A stretch of DNA of 64,000 nt from Achromobacter arsenitoxydans SY8. Its GTDB lineage: Bacteria; Pseudomonadota; Gammaproteobacteria; Burkholderiales; Burkholderiaceae_B. The stretch is taken from contig NZ_AGUF01000068.1 in the NCBI RefSeq assembly GCF_000236785.1, positions 1 to 64,000 of the forward strand, written 5' to 3'. This document shows, piece after piece, positions 58,415-64,000 of the stretch. The position numbers and the translations under genes are program-made. Numbering within the stretch: position 1 is the first letter of the stretch; each line of letters opens with the position of its first letter. The notes under the pieces were generated by a model, which saw only the letters and a program-made list of their open reading frames with translations, was not told where the DNA came from and did not search any database.

Positions 58415-58963
58415 TCAGCCGGCTTCACCGCCGCGCCGCGCTTTCATGGCCTGTCCGATCGCGGCCAGCGCATCGTCCGATATCAGCCGGGCCGCCATCG
58501 GCAGCAGCTCTTCCTCTTCGCGCCGGATATGCGTCGCATAGGCCTCGGCGAAGGCCTGCACCTGCGGCGCCGGCAGCTCCGCCGGCCGGCCGGCCGCGAT
58601 CTCGGACAGCGTGCGGCGCAACGGCTCCCATAGCCCGGCCAGCCGCCGATGGTCCTGCATCAACCCTTCCACCAGCGCATGCAGGCAGCCGGCGTCGGAG
58701 CCTGCCATCGACTCGATCAGGGCCGGGAACAGGTCTTCTTCCTCGTCTTCGTGGTGATGCGCCGCGGCCGTGTCGAAGTACCGGCGCACGCTGGCGGCGG
58801 CGGTTTGCGCGGTCGCATCGCTGCCGTGCGCGGGCAGGTGAGCCGCCAGCCGCGCCAGGGTGGCGCATTGGCGGGCAATCCGCCCATGGCAGGCCGACAG
58901 CAGGGCCAGCGGTTCTTCAGGGCCCGGCGCCGCGGCCGGTCCGCCAGGAAAGCTCACTGCCAT
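58415..58963 (-). CDS. Hemerythrin-domain protein
   Basis: A 182-aa four-helix-bundle protein with the iron-binding pattern of hemerythrin HHE domains: SACHGRI (H), AAAHHHEDEEEDLFPALIE (HxxxE), MQDHRRL (H) and ATHIRREEEELLPMA (HxxxE). GGAGG precedes the ATG at good spacing; longer frames are unsupported. It would bind a di-iron site and sense or store oxygen, NO or iron. It ends before the SulP gene and starts just after the carboxypeptidase stop, all on the same strand. Confidence 0.9.
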   Translation of the reverse strand: MAVSFPGGPAAAPGPEEPLALLSACHGRIARQCATLARLAAHLPAHGSDATAQTAAASVRRYFDTAAAHHHEDEEEDLFPALIESMAGSDAGCLHALVEGLMQDHRRLAGLWEPLRRTLSEIAAGRPAELPAPQVQAFAEAYATHIRREEEELLPMAARLISDDALAAIGQAMKARRGGEAG

Positions 58964-58985
58964 CGCATGCCTCCGTTGTATTGCG

Positions 58986-60164
58986 CTATCCCTCGGTTCC
59001 CCGCCACCACAAGCGGAGTGAATCCCACGCGCGCCCCGCGAATCCCGCCTGCGCCACAGGCTCCAGCGCGACCACCGGGAACTGCATGGCCGGCTTGCCG
59101 TCCACCAGCACCCGAAGCTCGCCCACCGTGGATTGGGCCGTGATCGGCGCGACCAGCGGCGCCTGCGGCGTCCACACGGATTCGACCTTGGCGCCGGCGG
59201 GCACCGTAACGTAAGCGTCCCGCGCGACACCCGCCTTCAGGCTGTCGCTTTCACCCTTCCAGACCTCGGGCGTGGCCACGGCCTGGCCGCGCGCGTACAG
59301 CTTGATGGTATTGAACCCCTGAAAGCCCCACTCCAGCAACTCGCGGCTTTCCTGCGTGCGCACCTTGTCCGACGTCGTGCCCACTACCACCGTGATCAGC
59401 CGGCGCTGGTCGTCGCCATTGGGCCGGCGCGCCGTGGCCACAATGCAATAGCCCGCCGAATCCGTGTGCCCCGTCTTCAGGCCGTCCACGCTGGGATCGA
59501 GCCACAAGAGGCGGTTGCGGTTGGACTGGGTGATCTTGTTGAACGTGAATTGCCTGGCGGAATCGTATTGCCCGTACAACTGGGGAAAGTCGCGGATGTA
59601 GCGCGTGGCCAGGATGGACAGGTCGCTGGCGGTCGAATACGTGTCCGGGTCCGGCAGGCCGTGCGGGCTGGCGAAACGCGTGGCGTGCAGACCCAGCCTG
59701 GCGGCGGTGTCGTTCATCCGCGCGACAAAGGCCTCGACGCTGCCGGACACGGCCTCGGCCAGCGCAATGGCCGCGTCGTTGCCCGACTGGATCATCAGGC
59801 CGCGCAGCAGATCGTCTACCGACACCTTCGATCCCGGCTCCAGGAACATCTTCGAACTGCCCGCCGGCACCTTCCAGGCCCGCGTCGAGATCGTGACCAG
59901 CTGGCTGGACGTCAGCTCATTCTTGCTCAGGGCTTCGAACACGACATAGGCCGTCATGATCTTCGTCAAGGACGCCGGCTCGATCCGGGTCGTGGCCGCG
60001 TGCGACGCGATGACCTGGCCGCTGGTTTCGTCCAGCAGCAGCCAGGCCTTGGCCGACAGCGCCGGCGCAGGCATTGGTTGCGCCATGGCGCCGGATATAC
60101 AAGCGGTCGCAACGAGCAGGCTCGCCGCCAACTTTTTCATCAACATATGCTGCTTCACTTCCAT
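58986..60164 (-). CDS. dacC: D-alanyl-D-alanine carboxypeptidase (PBP5/6 type)
   Basis: A 392-aa low-molecular-weight penicillin-binding protein. A signal peptide ends near AMAQ (about residue 29). Active-site motifs: SLTK (SxxK, near 65), SGN in QSGNDAA (near 127) and KTG in DGLKTGHT (near 230). A C-terminal beta domain and a short amphipathic end (AWDSLRLWWRG) anchor it to the membrane. It trims pentapeptide stems of peptidoglycan. The ATG at 60164 is used; Mets at 60146 and 60140 are alternatives. Which of DacA/DacC it is cannot be decided, so the symbol is tentative. Confidence 0.92.
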   Translation of the reverse strand: MEVKQHMLMKKLAASLLVATACISGAMAQPMPAPALSAKAWLLLDETSGQVIASHAATTRIEPASLTKIMTAYVVFEALSKNELTSSQLVTISTRAWKVPAGSSKMFLEPGSKVSVDDLLRGLMIQSGNDAAIALAEAVSGSVEAFVARMNDTAARLGLHATRFASPHGLPDPDTYSTASDLSILATRYIRDFPQLYGQYDSARQFTFNKITQSNRNRLLWLDPSVDGLKTGHTDSAGYCIVATARRPNGDDQRRLITVVVGTTSDKVRTQESRELLEWGFQGFNTIKLYARGQAVATPEVWKGESDSLKAGVARDAYVTVPAGAKVESVWTPQAPLVAPITAQSTVGELRVLVDGKPAMQFPVVALEPVAQAGFAGRAWDSLRLWWRGTEG

Positions 60165-60498
60165 GCGTGGTTTCTTCCGGCGCTTAAAACAGGCTTGAAA
60201 TGCCTGAATTCAGGGGCTTTCGGCACATGCCGCCCTTGCGCGCCGCCCGCAATTTGAACATGCGCGGCGCGTAAGGTTCATCGCCGCGCAAGCACGCAAG
60301 ATTTGGCCGCGAATGTCACGACATCTTGCAAGAGCCCTTGTATAAAGCGCTTTTCTGCGCTGAAAACAACAAACAGTGGCTGAAAACCCGCTGGAAAGCC
60401 GCATTTAACGCCACTCTTCCGCTATCATCGGGCGCGTAGCGTTAAACGCCGATACCCGGCGCGCGCTGCTCCATGTCCTCAACATACGGATTTTGACC
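60165..60498. other. Divergent promoter region of dac and the histone-like gene
   Basis: 334 bases with no gene. It should hold promoters in both directions, but no hexamer pair stands out. Nothing else is seen. Confidence 0.5.
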
Positions 60499-60957
60499 AT
60501 GGCCACGAAAGCAAAAGCTCCTGCCAAGAAAGTCACCAAGCCCGCCGTCAAGGCGCCCGCAAAGAAGGCAACCGCCGCCAAGCCCGCTGTGAAGCCGGCT
60601 GCCAAGAAGGTCGTCGCCGCCAAGAAGGTCGCTGCTGCACCCAAGGCCATCAAGGCTGCTCTGAACAAGACCCAGCTCATCGCCTACATCGTCGAGCAAT
60701 CCGGCGTCGAAGCCAAGTCGGTCAAGGCCGTCCTGGCCAGCCTGGAAACCTCGGTGCTGGGTTCCGTGGACAAGAAGGGCGCCGGCGAATTCACGCTGCC
60801 CGGCCTGTTCAAGGTTGCCGTGCAGAAGGTTCCCGCCAAGGCCAAGCGCTTCGGCAAGGATCCGTTCACGGGTGAAGAGCGCTGGTTCCCCGCCAAGCCG
60901 GCTTCGGTCAAGGTGAAGGTTCGCCCGCTCAAGAAGCTGAAGGACGCCGCGCAGTAA
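60499..60957 (+). CDS. HU-family DNA-binding protein with H1-like Lys/Ala tail
   Basis: A 152-aa nucleoid protein. Residues 1-55 are nearly pure Lys, Ala, Pro and Val in AKK/KPA repeats (TKAKAPAKKVTKPAVKAPAK), like histone H1 tails. Residues about 56-140 form an HU/IHF-like fold (LNKTQLIAYIVEQSGVEAKSVKAVLASLETSVLG; GEFTLPGLFKVAVQ; GEERWFPAKPASVKVKVRPLKKL). It probably compacts or bridges DNA. The ATG was chosen over an upstream in-frame TTG. It resembles the histone-like HU proteins known in Bordetella; no symbol is assigned. A strong terminator follows. Confidence 0.9.
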   Translation: MATKAKAPAKKVTKPAVKAPAKKATAAKPAVKPAAKKVVAAKKVAAAPKAIKAALNKTQLIAYIVEQSGVEAKSVKAVLASLETSVLGSVDKKGAGEFTLPGLFKVAVQKVPAKAKRFGKDPFTGEERWFPAKPASVKVKVRPLKKLKDAAQ

Positions 60958-60988
60958 TTCGTTTACGCGCAGTATCCGGTCAAGCCGG

Positions 60989-61026
60989 GAAGGGCCCGCC
61001 TCGAAAGAGGCGGGCCCTTCTTTTTT
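60989..61026 (+). terminator. Intrinsic terminator after the histone-like gene
   Basis: Perfect 14-bp stem GAAGGGCCCGCCTC / GAGGCGGGCCCTTC with a GAAA tetraloop followed by six T. A textbook Rho-independent terminator, 31 bp after the stop. Confidence 0.95.
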
Positions 61027-61067
61027 GCGCCGCGCTTTGCATCGCCACGGCCACGCTGCTAGAATTT

Positions 61068-61097
61068 ATCTCTACGTAAAGATATTTCACGTCGAAA
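61068..61097. promoter_or_regulatory. Tandem MarR-type operator upstream of marR-like gene
   Basis: ATCTCTACGTAAAGAT (61068-61083) is a near-perfect 16-bp palindrome around TACGTA. ATTTCACGTCGAAAT (61083-61097) is a second with 5-bp arms. Both lie within 50 bp of the regulator's ATG and suit autorepression. Confidence 0.6.
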
Positions 61098-61113
61098 TAA
61101 ATACCAGCCTCCC

Positions 61114-61626
61114 ATGAACGATCTCGTCGATCTCGTAATTTCGCAGTGGACGAAGGAATGCCCATCGCAGGACTTCTCCTCCATGTCGGTCGTCGCGCGC
61201 CTGTTCCGCCTGAACGCGTTCGCCGCCCGCAACGTCAACCGCACATTCCGCCAGCACAGCCTGCACCAGGGCGAGTTCGACGTGCTGGCCACGCTCTATC
61301 GCAGCGGCGCGCCCCACGCGATGAATCCGCAACGGCTGGTCGACGCTTTGCTGCTGACCTCGGGCGCCATGACCAATCGCCTGGATCGCCTGGAACAGGC
61401 GGGCCTGCTGGTGCGCAACCCCAATCCCGATGACCGCCGCGGCGTCATCGTGTCGCTCACGGCGGAGGGATTGCGCGTCATCAAGCTGGTGCTCAAGGAA
61501 TACCTGAAGGACCTGAACGAATTGCTGGAACCCCTGTCGGCGGCCGAACGCCGGCAACTGGCCGGTCTTCTGAAAAAGCTGCTGCTCAAGCAGGATCAGG
61601 ACACGCCGGGCAGCGTCGGCGCCTGA
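61114..61626 (+). CDS. MarR-family transcriptional regulator
   Basis: A 170-aa winged-helix dimer-forming regulator: MSVVARLFRLNAFAARNVNRTFRQHSLHQGEFDVLATLYRSGAP, recognition region NPQRLVDALLLTSGAMTNRLDRLEQAGLLVRNPNPDDRRGVIVSLT. The DDRR wing motif is typical. It is followed 50 bp downstream by an MFS transporter gene in the same direction, which it probably represses together with itself through the palindromes at 61068-61097. Inducing ligand unknown. Confidence 0.93.
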   Translation: MNDLVDLVISQWTKECPSQDFSSMSVVARLFRLNAFAARNVNRTFRQHSLHQGEFDVLATLYRSGAPHAMNPQRLVDALLLTSGAMTNRLDRLEQAGLLVRNPNPDDRRGVIVSLTAEGLRVIKLVLKEYLKDLNELLEPLSAAERRQLAGLLKKLLLKQDQDTPGSVGA

Positions 61627-61676
61627 TTCTGCGCCCCCGCCAGTTCTCCCATATTTCCTTTTTTCGCTGCAAACCC

Positions 61677-62891
61677 GTGACTTCCCCGACGCAAACGACG
61701 CCGACCCTGACGGCTCCCATCATCCTGCTGATGTCCGTGGCCACCGGCCTGGCCGTCGCCAGCAACTATTACGCGCAGCCTTTGCTGCACACCATCAGCC
61801 AGCAGTTCTCGATATCCAACGCCGCGGCCGGCGCCATCGTCACCACCGCGCAACTGAGCTACGCGGTAGGCCTGATGCTGCTGGTGCCCCTGGGCGACAT
61901 GTTCGAGCGCCGCGCGCTGATCGTGCTGATGAATCTGCTGGCGGCGGGCGGCCTGCTGATTTCCGCCTTCGCCACCAATATCGTGGTCCTGATCATCGGC
62001 ACCGCGCTGACCGGCATGCTGTCCGTCGTGGCCCAGATCCTCGTGCCGTTCGCCGCCACGCTGGCGGCGCCCCATGAACGGGGCAAGGCCGTCGGCACCG
62101 TCATGAGCGGGCTGCTGCTGGGCATCCTGCTGGCCCGCACCGCCGCCGGCGCGCTGGCGGACGTGGGCAGCTGGCGCACCGTCTATTGGGTGGCCGCCAT
62201 CCTGATGGTGCTCATGTCCGCCGTCCTGTGGCGCGTGCTGCCCCGCTACCAGAGCCCCACGGCGATGAGCTATCCGCGCCTCCTGGGCTCCATCCTGCGC
62301 ATGTTCGTCGAGGAACCCCTGTTCCGCGCCCGGTCGCTGCTGGGCGGCCTGCTCTTTGCAGCATTCAGCATGTTGTGGACGCCGCTGACGTTCCTGCTGG
62401 CCAGCCCCCCCTATGAATACAGCAATACGACCATCGGCTTGTTCGGCCTGGCGGGCGCCGCGGGGGCCTATGCCGCCAACCGCTTCGGACGCCTCGCCGA
62501 CCGCGGCCTGGGCAATCTAGCCACCCGCGCCGGGCTGTTGCTGCTCCTGGGATCATGGGGACTGATGGCATTCGGCCAGGTCTCGGTCATTGCCCTGCTG
62601 GCGGGCATCCTGCTGCAGGACCTTGCCATCCAGGGCGTGCACGTCACCAACACCAGTTCCATCTACCGCCTGCGGCCCGAGGCCCGCAGCCGCCTCACCG
62701 CGGGCTATGTCACCTGCTATTTCATCGGCGGGGCCTCGGGTTCGCTGGTATCGTCCTGGCTTTACGCCCATTTTGGCTGGCCCGGCGTGGTCACCGCGGG
62801 CGCCGTCCTGGGAGCCGTTACGCTGGCTTACGGCGCCCTCGCGCCCAGTGCGCGCATCCCCGAAACGGCCTCTCCCACTGCCCGCGCCTAG
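61677..62891 (+). CDS. MFS transporter
   Basis: A 404-aa major-facilitator protein with about 12 helices: IILLMSVATGLAVASNYYAQPLLHTI, VPLGDMFERRALIVLMNLLA (loop 2-3 motif). It resembles the AraJ/YnfM-like exporters. The start is a GTG at 61677 with no strong ribosome-binding site; an ATG at 61731 would cut into the first helix and is less likely. Its position behind a MarR regulator suggests inducible efflux. It is on the same strand as leuS, 87 bp upstream. Confidence 0.88.
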   Translation: MTSPTQTTPTLTAPIILLMSVATGLAVASNYYAQPLLHTISQQFSISNAAAGAIVTTAQLSYAVGLMLLVPLGDMFERRALIVLMNLLAAGGLLISAFATNIVVLIIGTALTGMLSVVAQILVPFAATLAAPHERGKAVGTVMSGLLLGILLARTAAGALADVGSWRTVYWVAAILMVLMSAVLWRVLPRYQSPTAMSYPRLLGSILRMFVEEPLFRARSLLGGLLFAAFSMLWTPLTFLLASPPYEYSNTTIGLFGLAGAAGAYAANRFGRLADRGLGNLATRAGLLLLLGSWGLMAFGQVSVIALLAGILLQDLAIQGVHVTNTSSIYRLRPEARSRLTAGYVTCYFIGGASGSLVSSWLYAHFGWPGVVTAGAVLGAVTLAYGALAPSARIPETASPTARA

Positions 62892-62903
62892 CACCTCCTA
62901 TAA

Positions 62904-64000
<1,097 letters not shown>

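Noticed and set aside
60326..60346. Promoter TTGCAA...TATAAA before the histone-like gene
   Set aside because: The spacer is only 9 bases, too short for sigma-70.

Overview
The window is high-GC DNA with compact, often overlapping genes. It most resembles Alcaligenaceae (Burkholderiales), probably Achromobacter or a close Bordetella-like relative. This rests on a Bug-type tripartite tricarboxylate receptor beside a CoA-transferase/MaoC pair, a lysine/alanine-tailed HU-like histone, abundant LysR and IclR regulators, FecI/FecR-controlled TonB receptors and an rpmB-rpmG pair. Genus assignment is inference; no rRNA or tRNA gene is present.

Layout from left to right. (1) 1-3800: an ADP-forming acyl-CoA synthetase (cut by the left edge) and an enoyl-CoA hydratase, divergent from an IclR regulator. 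(2) 3820-9047: FecI-FecR-TonB receptor-PepSY iron uptake operon behind a Fur-box-like site. (3) 9064-12119: BBE-type FAD oxidoreductase, a disordered small protein with a BON-domain protein, and a 76-aa unknown. (4) 12132-17900: the four-gene ligase-associated DNA repair operon (exonuclease, ATP-dependent ligase, Lhr-like helicase, PdeM phosphoesterase), followed by a 25-aa membrane microprotein and a large protein with a PD-(D/E)XK-like core. (5) 19745-26667: an orphan type VI secretion island, vgrG-DUF4123-unknown-toxin-candidate immunity-PAAR, whose toxin ends in a PD-(D/E)XK nuclease-like domain. (6) 26941-31003: a second FecI-FecR-TonB receptor set. (7) 31206-36786: acetylpolyamine-amidohydrolase-like enzyme with a LysR regulator, diguanylate cyclase, GNAT acetyltransferase, membrane-anchored metallophosphoesterase. 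(8) 36814-39103: a two-gene RNA/nucleic-acid repair operon (Rnl-type ligase plus HD-polynucleotide kinase) with its own promoter. (9) 39110-42861: LysR, CaiB/BaiF CoA-transferase, MaoC hydratase and Bug receptor. (10) 42858-44225: a lower-GC pair of unknown genes that looks like a lone effector/immunity module. (11) 44412-50302: fused tautomerase, ProXWV betaine transporter with hairpin-rich spacers, cyclopropane-synthase-like methyltransferase. (12) 50457-56503: Bcr/CflA efflux pump, rpmB-rpmG with a long leader, a branched-chain-type ABC transporter with fused permease and only one ATPase. (13) 56526-64000: SulP transporter, hemerythrin, D,D-carboxypeptidase, HU-like histone, MarR regulator with tandem operators, MFS transporter and the start of leuS.

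The most interesting accessory material is three groups of nucleic-acid enzymes or toxins: the DNA-repair operon with its PD-(D/E)XK-like neighbour, the T6SS nuclease island, and the RNA-repair pair. The low-GC effector/immunity-like pair is the best candidate for something undescribed. Between genes there are also several uncatalogued palindromes, including a repeated paired-13-mer element.
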